Position numbers and translations under genes: made by a program. DNA of 31,064 nucleotides, from positions 16,364 to 47,427 of the forward strand of contig FR886335.1 in the NCBI GenBank assembly GCA_000436535.1, written 5' to 3'. This stretch comes from Eubacterium sp. CAG:252 (lineage in GTDB: Bacteria; Bacillota; Clostridia; Lachnospirales; Lachnospiraceae). Below the pieces are notes generated by a model. It did not search any database and had not been told where the DNA came from. It saw nothing but the letters and a program-made list of their open reading frames with translations. Positions 1-7,770 of this stretch are shown here, in pieces; the stretch's first letter is position 1; each line of letters starts with the position of its first letter.

Positions 1-112
1 TTTCTGGTGCACGTCTCGTAAATACTGCTACCAACTCCATATCTTCATTCTGCTTAATAGCACATTCCACACCTCTGCCTAAGTTACCATATCCGATAAT
101 ACCTATTCTCAT
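1..112 (-). CDS. ddh: meso-diaminopimelate dehydrogenase, N-terminal part (runs off left edge)
   Basis: Reading leftward from an ATG at 112-110, the frame is open to the window edge and gives about 37 residues beginning MRIGIIGYGNLGRGVE. This is the Rossmann dinucleotide-binding start (GYGNLGRG, residues 7-14) typical of meso-diaminopimelate D-dehydrogenase, the NADPH-dependent enzyme that makes meso-DAP in one step for lysine and peptidoglycan synthesis. The following AIKQNEDMELVAVFTRR segment also fits that family, where the Arg-Arg pair binds the NADPH phosphate. A strong ribosome-binding site (GGAGGAAT, complement of 116-123) sits just upstream. The catalytic and substrate-binding parts are outside the window, so another member of the DapB/Ddh-like dehydrogenase group cannot be fully excluded. 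Confidence 0.8.
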   Translation of the reverse strand, partial: MRIGIIGYGNLGRGVECAIKQNEDMELVAVFTRRAPE

Positions 113-295
113 ATCATTCCTCCATTTTATATATTCTAACTATATATTTTATCTAATTAGTGCACGCAAACACTTATCTAATATTACTTTTTGACAGCCC
201 ATATGTCAACTGCCATTTTAATGTAAGCTTCATTATGTTAACTTGATTAGCCTTTATGCATTATTTAATAAATAACTCATATGAATTTATCATAA

Positions 296-1051
296 CTATT
301 TTACAGCTCTAAATCTTATCCTCACATAATCCACTATCCAGCAGTCATCTATATAAAGCTTCGCTCTTAACTTTTCTACAGTTTCTTCTATTATTTCCTG
401 CTTTATGTCTTCATTTACACCTTCAAAAGGCTTCTTTACAAACATATTAATCCAGTTGGCAAGTCCATTATCACCCACCTGCTTTGTAGGTCTGTCAAAT
501 AATACAGCATATTCTACCCTGAAACCTGCTTTTTCAAGCAAAGGCGCATACTGACCGATAGTTGGGAAGTAGAATACTCTCTTATACTTTAAGTGATGCT
601 CTGCAAATACATTTTCAAGTGTACTGTGAACCGACTCTGCGCAGCCATATCCTCCGAATTCGCACACAAGCTCTCCGCCCTCTTTAAGATTATCATATAC
701 GTTGTTTAACATAGCCTGCTGTTTTTCTTCATCTATCCAGTGAAATACTGCATTAGAAAATATAACATCTGCCTTTTCATTAAGCCTGAAATCAACAGCG
801 TTGCCTTTAACAAAGGTATAATCGGGATATTCCTTTCTGGCAAGCTCAAGCATATCAACCGAATCATCTATTCCTGTTACATCATAGCCTTTTTCTGCAA
901 GCTTATCAGTAAGCATGCCATTACCGCAGCCAAGGTCAATAACACGGCTGCCTTTTTCCTTTGTTATAAGATTAATAACCGACTCTCCATACTCCGGCAC
1001 GAAAGAAAAACCATTTTTATAATCATTTGCATTCCAGTTAATATTTGGCAT
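296..1051 (-). CDS. class I SAM-dependent methyltransferase (trans-aconitate methyltransferase-like)
   Basis: A 251-residue soluble protein with a standard class I methyltransferase fold. Motif I is VIDLGCGNG (residues 37-45), the acidic residue that binds the SAM ribose lies in VTGIDDS (about 58-64), and a later motif is DVIFSNAVFHWIDE (about 95-108). The FHWI signature and overall length recall trans-aconitate 2-methyltransferase (Tam) and UbiE/BioC-like enzymes; the true substrate cannot be read from sequence. The start at 1051 is supported by AGGAGGA (complement of 1059-1065) about 7 bases upstream. It stands alone, separated from the upstream decarboxylase operon by a hairpin terminator at 1148-1193, so it probably has its own promoter in 1066-1147. 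Fold call is secure; the specific name is not. Confidence 0.85.
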   Translation of the reverse strand: MPNINWNANDYKNGFSFVPEYGESVINLITKEKGSRVIDLGCGNGMLTDKLAEKGYDVTGIDDSVDMLELARKEYPDYTFVKGNAVDFRLNEKADVIFSNAVFHWIDEEKQQAMLNNVYDNLKEGGELVCEFGGYGCAESVHSTLENVFAEHHLKYKRVFYFPTIGQYAPLLEKAGFRVEYAVLFDRPTKQVGDNGLANWINMFVKKPFEGVNEDIKQEIIEETVEKLRAKLYIDDCWIVDYVRIRFRAVK

Positions 1052-1140
1052 ATATGTATCCTCCTAATCCTCTTTAATACGTTCAAGCTGTTATAACATT
1101 ACGGTCTTTAATGCAACGCACATCTTTTTTGCGCTCATTA

Positions 1141-1193
1141 TATCAAAATGAGATGATTATTATATATTATACAATACATAATAATCATCTCAT
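1141..1193 (-). terminator. Rho-independent terminator of the decarboxylase operon
   Basis: Bases 1148-1163 pair perfectly with 1178-1193 (16 bp, TGAGATGATTATTA type) around a 14-base loop. On the minus strand the stem is followed by TTTTGATA. The position, 34 bases past the oadA stop codon, fits a terminator ending the operon that begins at 6773. The U-tract is short, so efficiency may be modest. It could also act as a weak terminator in the other direction. Confidence 0.7.
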
Positions 1194-1226
1194 AATTATT
1201 TATCAATATCAAGACCAGTTATGTTA

Positions 1227-2660
1227 TTAAACTGGATATGCCTTATTAGCTGTATCAGCCTTAGCAGGGTCAACCTTCTTCTGCTGTGCTTCTCTGTACT
1301 TGAAGAACTCAGTTGCAACTGCTGGGAATAATGCATATGAAAGCACATCCTCATCCTGCTGCTTGTACTGCTGTACAACTGGGTCATTCTTGAACTTCTC
1401 AAGCTGTGGCTCGATAAGGTCTGCTGGACGGCATGTGATAGGTGTAGCATCACCTATAGCCTTCTTCTGTACTTCTGGGTTGAATGGCTTGATTGTCTGT
1501 CCAAACTCACCCATAAGAACCTTCTTAGATTCCTTAGTAATCATCTTATAACGCTCGCCCTGTAATACATTAAGAACAGCCTGTGTACCAACAATCTGTG
1601 ATGATGGTGTAACAAGAGGTGGTTCACCAAAGTCCTTACGAACCTTAGGAATTTCCTCAAGAACTGCCTGATACTTATCTTCTGCACCAGCTTCCTTAAG
1701 CTGTGATACAAGGTTAGAAAGCATACCACCAGGTACCTGATATAATAATGTCTTGATATTAACACCAAGAACCTTAGTATTCATAAGACCTGACTTTAAT
1801 GCTTCTTCTCTCATTGGCTGGAAGTAAGCAGCTATTTCAGCAAGAAGGTTCTGGTCAAGACCTGTATCGTACTCTGTACCCTTAAACGCCTCTACCATAA
1901 CCTCTGTAGCTGGCTGTGATGTTCCCATTGAGAATGGTGACATAGCTGTATCAATGATATCTGCACCGGCTTCAACTGCCTTCATATATGTCATTGAAGC
2001 AACACCAGATGTATAGTGTGTATGCATCTGGATAGGAAGTGAAGAACCTTCCTTTAATGCCTGTACAAGCTCTGTAGCCTTAGCAGGAACAAGTAAACCT
2101 GCCATATCCTTAATACAGATAGAATCTGCACCCATATCCTCAATTCTCTTAGCTGTTTCTTTCCAGTAGTCAAGAGTATATGCATCACCAAGTGTATAGC
2201 AAAGTGCTATCTGTGCGTGAGCATTAGGATTCTCCTTCTTAACAAGCTTAACTGCCTCAACTGATGACTTAAGATTTCTTAAATCATTGAAACAGTCAAA
2301 TATTCTGATTATATCAATACCATTAGCAATAGACTTCTGTACGAAATATTCTACAACGTCATCTGCATAATGATTGTATCCGAGGATATTCTGTCCTCTG
2401 AATAACATCTGTAACTTTGTATTCTTAAAACCATCTCTTAACTTACGAAGTCTTTCCCAAGGGTCTTCCTTAAGGAAACGAAGTGATGCATCAAATGTAG
2501 CACCGCCCCAGCACTCAACTGAATGATAACCAACCTTATCCATCTTGTCTATGATTGGAAGCATCTGCTCTGTAGTCATTCTAGTAGCAATAAGTGACTG
2601 ATGAGCATCTCTTAATACAGTTTCAGTTATCTTTAATGGTTTCTTAACCTGATCTGCCAT
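1227..2660 (-). CDS. oadA: oxaloacetate decarboxylase alpha chain / pyruvate carboxyltransferase (no biotin domain)
   Basis: A 477-residue carboxyltransferase of the OadA/PycB family, which moves CO2 between oxaloacetate/pyruvate and carboxybiotin. The metal-site motifs are visible: TETVLRDAHQS with Asp18, ICIKDMAGLL with the carbamylatable Lys184, and QMHTHYTSG with His213 and His215. RIFDCFNDLRN (119-129) is another family signature. Classical OadA is about 590 residues and ends in a biotinyl domain; this protein stops after the carboxyltransferase and conserved PYC/OADA regions. The biotin domain is supplied by the separate gene at 4099-4461. It is the last gene of the operon and lies 240 bases after oadB, behind a repeat-rich spacer. 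The true reaction (oxaloacetate decarboxylation or transcarboxylation) is inference. Confidence 0.93.
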   Translation of the reverse strand: MADQVKKPLKITETVLRDAHQSLIATRMTTEQMLPIIDKMDKVGYHSVECWGGATFDASLRFLKEDPWERLRKLRDGFKNTKLQMLFRGQNILGYNHYADDVVEYFVQKSIANGIDIIRIFDCFNDLRNLKSSVEAVKLVKKENPNAHAQIALCYTLGDAYTLDYWKETAKRIEDMGADSICIKDMAGLLVPAKATELVQALKEGSSLPIQMHTHYTSGVASMTYMKAVEAGADIIDTAMSPFSMGTSQPATEVMVEAFKGTEYDTGLDQNLLAEIAAYFQPMREEALKSGLMNTKVLGVNIKTLLYQVPGGMLSNLVSQLKEAGAEDKYQAVLEEIPKVRKDFGEPPLVTPSSQIVGTQAVLNVLQGERYKMITKESKKVLMGEFGQTIKPFNPEVQKKAIGDATPITCRPADLIEPQLEKFKNDPVVQQYKQQDEDVLSYALFPAVATEFFKYREAQQKKVDPAKADTANKAYPV

Positions 2661-2715
2661 CTTAAACTCCTCCTATATATTTCTATATATAAAGTAATAA
2701 ATTGATTATGAGAGG

Positions 2716-2893
2716 GTCTTAGCCCACATATTCTGCAAGTAGCTTTAACCCTTTGGAAGTTGCTACAGCAACTTCTTACGGACTTAGAGTGTCTTAGCCC
2801 GCAAAGTCTGTAACTCTATAGAAGTTGCAATTGCAACTTCTAATGAATTTAGAAGGTCTTAGTCTGCGTATTTTGCAGACTTAGAGCTTCTTA
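2716..2893 (-). repeat. Imperfect tandem repeats with hairpins in the oadB-oadA spacer
   Basis: Three units begin with GTCTTAG at 2716, 2791 and 2856 (spacings of 75 and 65 bases). The first two each contain a palindrome: GAAGTTGCTACAGCAACTTC at 2756-2775, and the perfect GAAGTTGCAATTGCAACTTC at 2821-2840. The third is shorter, lacks that palindrome, and instead has AGTCTGC (2861-2867) pairing with GCAGACT (2875-2881). In the operon mRNA these would make three hairpins between the membrane subunit and the last gene. No U-tract follows them, so terminators are unlikely. Function is unknown: RNA processing or stability sites, or a degenerate repeat element. Confidence 0.75.
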
Positions 2894-2900
2894 ATTCAAT

Positions 2901-4052
2901 TTACATGACACCAAACATCGCCATAAATGTACCCGCTGCAACCGCTGTACCAATAACTCCGGCAACATTAGGACCCATAGCATGCATCAGAAGGAAGTTA
3001 GAAGGATCTGCCTCAGAACCAACCTTCTGTGAAACTCTGGCTGCCATAGGAACCGCAGATACACCTGCTGAACCGATAAGTGGATTAACCTTGCCATGTG
3101 TAACCTTACACATAATCTTACCAAATACAACACCTGCTGCTGTACCAAAGGCGAAAGCAATAAGTCCAAGTGCAACAATCTTTAATGTATCAAGATTAAG
3201 GAATGCTTCTGCACTTGTTGTAGCACCTACTGATGTACCAAGTATAATAACTACGATATACATAAGTGCATTAGATGCTGTTTCTGTAAGCTGCTTAACA
3301 ACTCCTGATTCTCTGAATAAGTTACCAAGCATAAGCATACCTACAAGTGGTGCTGTTGTTGGAAGTATAAGTACAACAACTATTGTAACTACGATAGGGA
3401 AAAGAATCTTTTCAAGCTTAGATACAGGTCTTAACTGTTCCATCTTGACTTCTCTTTCTTCTTTAGTAGTTAATAACTTCATAATAGGTGGCTGTATAAT
3501 AGGTACTAAAGACATATATGAATATGCTGCAACCGCAATAGGTCCCATATACTTAGTCTGGCCAAGCTTGCCTGCAAGGAAGATTGATGTAGGGCCATCA
3601 GCTCCACCGATAATAGATATAGCTGCGGCTGCCTTATCTGGGAATCCCATAAATATAGCCATTATATATGCTGCAAATATACCAAACTGTGCAGCAGCTC
3701 CTAAAAGGAAGCTCTTAGGGTTGGCAATAAGAGGACCGAAGTCTGTCATTGCACCAACTCCAAGGAAAATAAGTGATGGAAGAATACTCCATTCATCTAA
3801 TAAATAAAAGTAATGTAATAAACCACCTACTCCATTACTTGAATCTTCAATAGATAACATTATATCAGGGAAAAGATTAACAAGTAACATACCAAAAGAA
3901 ATAGGTACTAAAAGCAGAGGTTCATATTCTTTTTTAATCGCTAAATACATGAAAAACAGTGCAACCAGAACCATCAGATAGTTACCCCATGTGAGGTTAA
4001 AGAATGCTGTCTGGTGTACGAGGTTTCCCAATGTTGATAAAATATATTCCAT
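2901..4052 (-). CDS. oadB: sodium-ion-translocating decarboxylase beta subunit
   Basis: A 383-residue polytopic membrane protein of the OadB/MmdB/GcdB family. This subunit decarboxylates carboxybiotin and uses the energy to export Na+. The family hallmark GGADGPTSIFLAGKL is present at about 149-163, with the conserved Asp152 that is essential in characterised homologues, and a second conserved block NPLIGSAGVSAVPMAARV lies near residue 330. About nine to eleven hydrophobic segments span the protein. Length is typical, slightly shorter than the ~430 residues of enterobacterial OadB. It lies 46 bases after the biotin carrier gene and is followed by the repeat spacer. The family assignment is very secure; the substrate of the complex depends on the partner carboxyltransferases. 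Confidence 0.95.
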   Translation of the reverse strand: MEYILSTLGNLVHQTAFFNLTWGNYLMVLVALFFMYLAIKKEYEPLLLVPISFGMLLVNLFPDIMLSIEDSSNGVGGLLHYFYLLDEWSILPSLIFLGVGAMTDFGPLIANPKSFLLGAAAQFGIFAAYIMAIFMGFPDKAAAAISIIGGADGPTSIFLAGKLGQTKYMGPIAVAAYSYMSLVPIIQPPIMKLLTTKEEREVKMEQLRPVSKLEKILFPIVVTIVVVLILPTTAPLVGMLMLGNLFRESGVVKQLTETASNALMYIVVIILGTSVGATTSAEAFLNLDTLKIVALGLIAFAFGTAAGVVFGKIMCKVTHGKVNPLIGSAGVSAVPMAARVSQKVGSEADPSNFLLMHAMGPNVAGVIGTAVAAGTFMAMFGVM

Positions 4053-4098
4053 TTTTTACCTCCGTATATTATCTCTACACATCTAATTGATATAACAA

Positions 4099-4461
4099 TT
4101 AGTTCATAGAAACTAATACTTTACCTGACTCTACAGAATCACCTGCTGCACATTCAACTGTTGCAACTGTACCATCCTGTGGTGCACAGATTTCATTTTC
4201 CATCTTCATAGCTTCAAGAACAACTAATACGTCACCCTTCTTTACAGCTGCGCCTGCTGCTGCGTTAACCTTAAGAATCTTACCTGGCATAGGTGCATTA
4301 ACCTTAACTGCTCCCTGTGCACCTGTTGGTGCTGCTGCCTTTGGTGCAGCCTTTGGAGCTGCCTTAGGTGTTGCTGCCTTTGCAGGTGCGCTGCTTCCTG
4401 TTCCTTCTTCTACAGTAACATCATATACATTACCATTAACTGTTATTGTATAATTCTTCAT
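4099..4461 (-). CDS. biotin carboxyl carrier protein of the Na+-translocating decarboxylase
   Basis: A 120-residue carrier. The C-terminal half is a biotinyl/lipoyl domain with the biotinylation motif EAMKMENEI, modified lysine Lys86. Residues about 22-48 are a flexible Ala/Pro/Lys linker (KAATPKAAPKAAPKAAAP), as in GcdC and MmdC, which lets the swinging arm reach both carboxyltransferase and pump subunits. The gene starts 2 bases after the upstream lipoprotein gene, so translational coupling is likely. It is the only biotin acceptor in the operon and would serve both carboxyltransferases (1227-2660 and 5328-6773). No biotin carboxylase is encoded nearby, which argues for decarboxylase or transcarboxylase use rather than ATP-driven carboxylation. 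Confidence 0.93.
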   Translation of the reverse strand: MKNYTITVNGNVYDVTVEEGTGSSAPAKAATPKAAPKAAPKAAAPTGAQGAVKVNAPMPGKILKVNAAAGAAVKKGDVLVVLEAMKMENEICAPQDGTVATVECAAGDSVESGKVLVSMN

Positions 4462-4463
4462 AA

Positions 4464-5312
4464 TTATTTCCTCCTGCTATTAACCTTTCTGATTGAACGA
4501 ACAACAAGTCCGTCTGTAGATGTATTCTCTGATGCTGCAATAGCTGCTGTTATAACAGCAATAAGTTCAAGGTCATCTACCTCTTCTTCCTGTTCCTCAT
4601 TAGAAACTATCTGTGCTATTGCATTATTAACACCCTGAGCATCTGTTGATGCTTCATTCTTAGCTTTGCTCTTATTCTCAAAAACACTTATATACTTAAA
4701 CAGACCAATTATGAATGAAATGAATATAAGTACGATAAATACTGTACCCATACCGATAATTGTATTCATAACTGCCTTAGTCATCTTCTGGCCTGTAGTA
4801 TATGTTGGATTGATAGCACCATTTTCAAGTGTAAAGTCATCATTGATTACGAATTCAAATGATACCTTGCTATTCTTCTCGTATGCTGCATCAACTGTTA
4901 TAGTACATAACTTTCCAGTGTCCTTATTAACTGCTATGTTAATATTTCCAATGCTCTCAAGAGCACCTAACTCACCTCTTGTACTGTTCCAGCTGTTATA
5001 GAAACCTATAGTCTTTGCTGTAAGACCATTCTGGTCTATAATGTACTGTTTGCCATTAACAAGTGCAAGTGGGTAAGCTGACTCTGCATCTGATGTTATC
5101 TTGTCAGAATCATTTGCATCAAGATATGTAATCATATCAGTTGTCCAGTCTGTTAAATATGACTGATACACCTGAATAATCATATTCTTATGTTCCAGCT
5201 TTGCGCTTGCTGTTGATATAGTACCATTAGATGAATCGCAGGCTGTCATGCAGAATACACATACAAGCAGTGAAAATAACACTAAGAACTTTTTAATATT
5301 AACTTTCTTCAT
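4464..5312 (-). CDS. OadG-like gamma/delta subunit fused to an N-terminal lipoprotein domain
   Basis: A 282-residue protein in three parts. Residues 1-25 are a lipoprotein signal peptide ending in the lipobox-like MTAC (Cys25). Residues about 30-180 are a predicted extracellular domain that I do not recognise, containing aromatic-rich segments such as GFYNSWNSTRGELG. Residues 184-206 are a strong membrane helix, followed by an acidic linker and the tail DDLELIAVITAAIAA...LVVRSIRKV, which matches OadG/MmdD-type subunits that assemble the decarboxylase complex. Classical OadG proteins are about 80-120 residues with no extracellular part. The start has a GAGGTGA-type ribosome-binding site and lies 15 bases after the upstream gene. 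The OadG tail is a confident call; the extracellular part's role is unknown. Confidence 0.8.
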   Translation of the reverse strand: MKKVNIKKFLVLFSLLVCVFCMTACDSSNGTISTASAKLEHKNMIIQVYQSYLTDWTTDMITYLDANDSDKITSDAESAYPLALVNGKQYIIDQNGLTAKTIGFYNSWNSTRGELGALESIGNINIAVNKDTGKLCTITVDAAYEKNSKVSFEFVINDDFTLENGAINPTYTTGQKMTKAVMNTIIGMGTVFIVLIFISFIIGLFKYISVFENKSKAKNEASTDAQGVNNAIAQIVSNEEQEEEVDDLELIAVITAAIAASENTSTDGLVVRSIRKVNSRRK

Positions 5313-5327
5313 ATTATCACCTCTTTA

Positions 5328-6773
5328 TTATACTGTACCATGCTTCTTATCTGCACGAACCTCTCTTTTATCAAATAACATCTCAAATGCTGCTATAACG
5401 TACTTTCTCGTATCTTCTGGATTGATAATAGTATCAACATATCCTCTTGCTGCTGCCTGGTCAACACTTGACTGTAAAGCTGCATATTCTGCTGCCTTTT
5501 CGTTGATTGTTGCTGCAGCATCCTTAGAAGCTGCAATATCATCAGCGTACATAATCTTAGCTGCTGATGAAGCATCCATCATACCGATACTAGCCTGTGG
5601 CCATGCATATACCATATCCGCACCTATTGACTTAGAGTTCATAGCTACATAAGCGCTGCCATATGCTTCGCCTGTGATAACATTAACCTTAGGTACATCT
5701 GCATTTGCAAATGCATATACAAGCTTTGCAGATGCCTTTGCAATAGTTCTTTCTGACTTAACTGTAGCCTCAAAACCCTTGATGTTAGTAAGTGTAAGAA
5801 CTGGAATTTCAAATGCATTACAGAATGTAACAAACTCAGCAGCCTTGTAAGCACCTGCTGTTGTAAGTACTGGTGCGAATTCTTCTGCCTTTTCACCATT
5901 CTCATCATAAAGAGCTGTTCTGTTAGCTACTGCACCAACTGTAACTCCGTCAACAAGAATAAATCCTGTAACCATTTCCTTGGCATATTCTGCCTTTGTT
6001 TCAACGAATACTCCATCATCTGAAATATCTGTAAGAGCGAGTGCTGGGTCAGCTATCTCTGCTGCCATATCAGCGCATACTCTGTTAAGGTCATCCTGAT
6101 TATCTGTGCATACTGTACCTTCTGTGTTATTAGAAGGAAGCATAGATACAAGCTGTCTTACTCCGTTTGCGATAGTTTCCTCATCACCAGCAAAGTCTGC
6201 AACACCTGCTTCTGCCATAAACTTAGCACTTGATGTGTCAAGCTTTGATTCATAGTTGCCATCTAATGCGTTAGGACTGTTAACAAATAACTTAGCCTTC
6301 TTTTCTTCAACGAACACGAAATCTGAAAGTTCTGCAAGTACGGCAAGACCTCCGCCACATTCACCATATACGGCTGTAATCTGTGGAATAATTCCTGAAG
6401 CAAGTGACATATTCTTGTAGATTTCACCGAAACCATTAAGTGCATCTGTTGCTTCCTGAAGTCTTAAACCTGCGCAGTCAATCAGACCTATCACAGGAGC
6501 TCCCATTTTCATTGCCTTCTCGTAAAGGCTGGCAATCTTCTTAGCATGCATTTCACCAATAGTACCACCTAATACGGCAGCATCCTGGCTATATACATAC
6601 ACAAGATTTCCATTAACCACTCCATAACCTGTTATTACACCATCAGATGGAGCTTTCTTTTCCTGCATGTTAAAATCTGTAGCTCTAGCTGTAACTGCGG
6701 CTCCGATTTCAACAAAACTGCTGTCATCAAGAATAGCTTCAATTCTTGATAAAGCCTGTGTAGTATTACTCAT
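5328..6773 (-). CDS. mmdA: acyl-CoA carboxyltransferase (methylmalonyl-CoA decarboxylase alpha / propionyl-CoA carboxylase beta family)
   Basis: A 481-residue crotonase-fold carboxyltransferase. It has both oxyanion-hole loops: GECGGGLAVLAELSD (about 137-151) in the N-terminal half and GEAYGSAYVAMNSKSIGADMVYAWP in the C-terminal half. It also has the family segment LIDCAGLRLQEATDALNGFGEI. These enzymes transfer CO2 between carboxybiotin and acyl-CoA (propionyl/methylmalonyl, acetyl/malonyl or glutaconyl-CoA). It is shorter than typical MmdA (about 510) and its sequence is divergent, so the acyl-CoA substrate is uncertain. It is the first gene of the operon, with GAGGAGGT about 7 bases upstream of the ATG. 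The symbol marks family and operon position, not a proven substrate. Confidence 0.85.
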   Translation of the reverse strand: MSNTTQALSRIEAILDDSSFVEIGAAVTARATDFNMQEKKAPSDGVITGYGVVNGNLVYVYSQDAAVLGGTIGEMHAKKIASLYEKAMKMGAPVIGLIDCAGLRLQEATDALNGFGEIYKNMSLASGIIPQITAVYGECGGGLAVLAELSDFVFVEEKKAKLFVNSPNALDGNYESKLDTSSAKFMAEAGVADFAGDEETIANGVRQLVSMLPSNNTEGTVCTDNQDDLNRVCADMAAEIADPALALTDISDDGVFVETKAEYAKEMVTGFILVDGVTVGAVANRTALYDENGEKAEEFAPVLTTAGAYKAAEFVTFCNAFEIPVLTLTNIKGFEATVKSERTIAKASAKLVYAFANADVPKVNVITGEAYGSAYVAMNSKSIGADMVYAWPQASIGMMDASSAAKIMYADDIAASKDAAATINEKAAEYAALQSSVDQAAARGYVDTIINPEDTRKYVIAAFEMLFDKREVRADKKHGTV

Positions 6774-6819
6774 TACCGAGACCTCCTCTTTAATATATAT
6801 TGCTTAGTGCAAACAACTA

Positions 6820-6854
6820 TTGTTTATTTTATAACAATCTGCCATTAATTTCAA
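6820..6854 (-). promoter_or_regulatory. Promoter of the decarboxylase operon overlapped by a Rex-like operator
   Basis: On the minus strand a -35 box TTGAAA (complement of 6849-6854) and a -10 box TAAAAT (complement of 6826-6831) are separated by 17 bases, about 50 bases upstream of the first gene's ATG. The 18-base near-palindrome TTGTTTATTTTATAACAA at 6820-6837 overlaps the -10 box. It matches 12 of the 14 fixed positions of the Clostridia Rex consensus TTGTTAA-N4-TTAACAA. Rex is a repressor that leaves DNA when NADH rises. The promoter is a good match; the operator is inference from the consensus. Confidence 0.6.
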
Positions 6855-6934
6855 GTAAATAATTGTACTATTCCACGTGTATTTTAATGTTTCACAAGTA
6901 TTTTTCATTAAATTTGCACAGAATTCCTGTCAGA

Positions 6935-7585
6935 TTAATCTCTTGTCTCAAATATAACCGCCAGACCCTTATGAATTATAATCTCAGCCTCATCCTCTGC
7001 CACCTCATTACTCTGGCAGATACTAAGTCCCTGCCTTAGACAATATTCATTAAGTGTATACTTAAACCCTTTAAGCGTTACAACCACTTCCTCGCTCATA
7101 GGCACCAGCGAAACATACCTGCCATACTGCGTATCTCTTCCTATTACATGTATTCCTGTCTTCTCACTTATAAGATACATATAATTATTCTCATCTATGA
7201 TATGGCAGTCCACGCCACAGTCAAATGCTGCTTTCATATTTCCTATATTTGTAAGTGTATGGTCCATTCTGTTTCCAGTTGCGCCAAGAATATATATATC
7301 TGTTGCGCCCTTTTTAACTGCCGTTATTATTGCAAGATGTGTGTCTGTATAATCCTTTTCCTTAGGATACACTTTAAAGTCGACCTGCTTTTTATATCTT
7401 TCAAGTACATTTGCATCTACAGAATCATAGTCGCCAAGAAGAAAATCTATCTTAAGTCCTAGCCTGTCTGCATAAGCAAGCCCACTGTCCGCCGCTATAC
7501 AATAGTCAAACTTTTTGTCAGAAAGCCACTCTTTCGCCCAGTCAATATCCAGATGCCCACCCGTTACTATTAACATTTTACTCAT
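6935..7585 (-). CDS. thiN: thiamine pyrophosphokinase
   Basis: A 216-residue protein that transfers pyrophosphate from ATP to thiamine, giving the cofactor thiamine diphosphate. Family motifs are in order: AADSG (31-35), GDYDS (51-55, metal/ATP site), KEKDYTD (75-81) and GATGNRMDHTLTNIG (101-115). The C-terminal part is the beta-sandwich thiamine-binding domain. Length is typical. The neighbours are the decarboxylase operon downstream and a divergent membrane protein upstream, so it appears to be monocistronic. A GGAAGG purine run is about 14 bases before the ATG, longer than usual, so the start at 7585 or the internal Met4 are both possible. No TPP riboswitch is visible upstream. Confidence 0.93.
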   Translation of the reverse strand: MSKMLIVTGGHLDIDWAKEWLSDKKFDYCIAADSGLAYADRLGLKIDFLLGDYDSVDANVLERYKKQVDFKVYPKEKDYTDTHLAIITAVKKGATDIYILGATGNRMDHTLTNIGNMKAAFDCGVDCHIIDENNYMYLISEKTGIHVIGRDTQYGRYVSLVPMSEEVVVTLKGFKYTLNEYCLRQGLSICQSNEVAEDEAEIIIHKGLAVIFETRD

Positions 7586-7631
7586 AACTGTATTGATAAC
7601 CTTCCTTTGTTCTTTAATTTTTCACATTTAT

Positions 7632-7660
7632 ATTTTATAATAAATCAATCGGGCAGTAAA
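7632..7660 (-). promoter_or_regulatory. Candidate sigma-A promoter for thiN
   Basis: On the minus strand TTTACT (complement of 7655-7660) and TAAAAT (complement of 7632-7637) are 17 bases apart and lie about 50 bases upstream of thiN. The match to the vegetative promoter consensus is fair. No transcription start is known. Confidence 0.4.
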
Positions 7661-7770
7661 ATACTTTATACATTAATATTCCCGAAATATCATATATTGA
7701 TTTAACAGATGTAAGTAAAGCAGCACATTCTGCGTTTTATTTTACATTCTGTAACAAGGAGGCTTATTAT

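Noticed and set aside
2905..3807. A 300-codon plus-strand frame opposite oadB
   Set aside because: It is a mirror of the oadB coding strand with no ribosome-binding site; the minus-strand protein has unambiguous family motifs.
6935..7770. A TPP riboswitch upstream of thiN
   Set aside because: The conserved CUGAGA and ACCUGAUC elements of that class are absent from the spacer.
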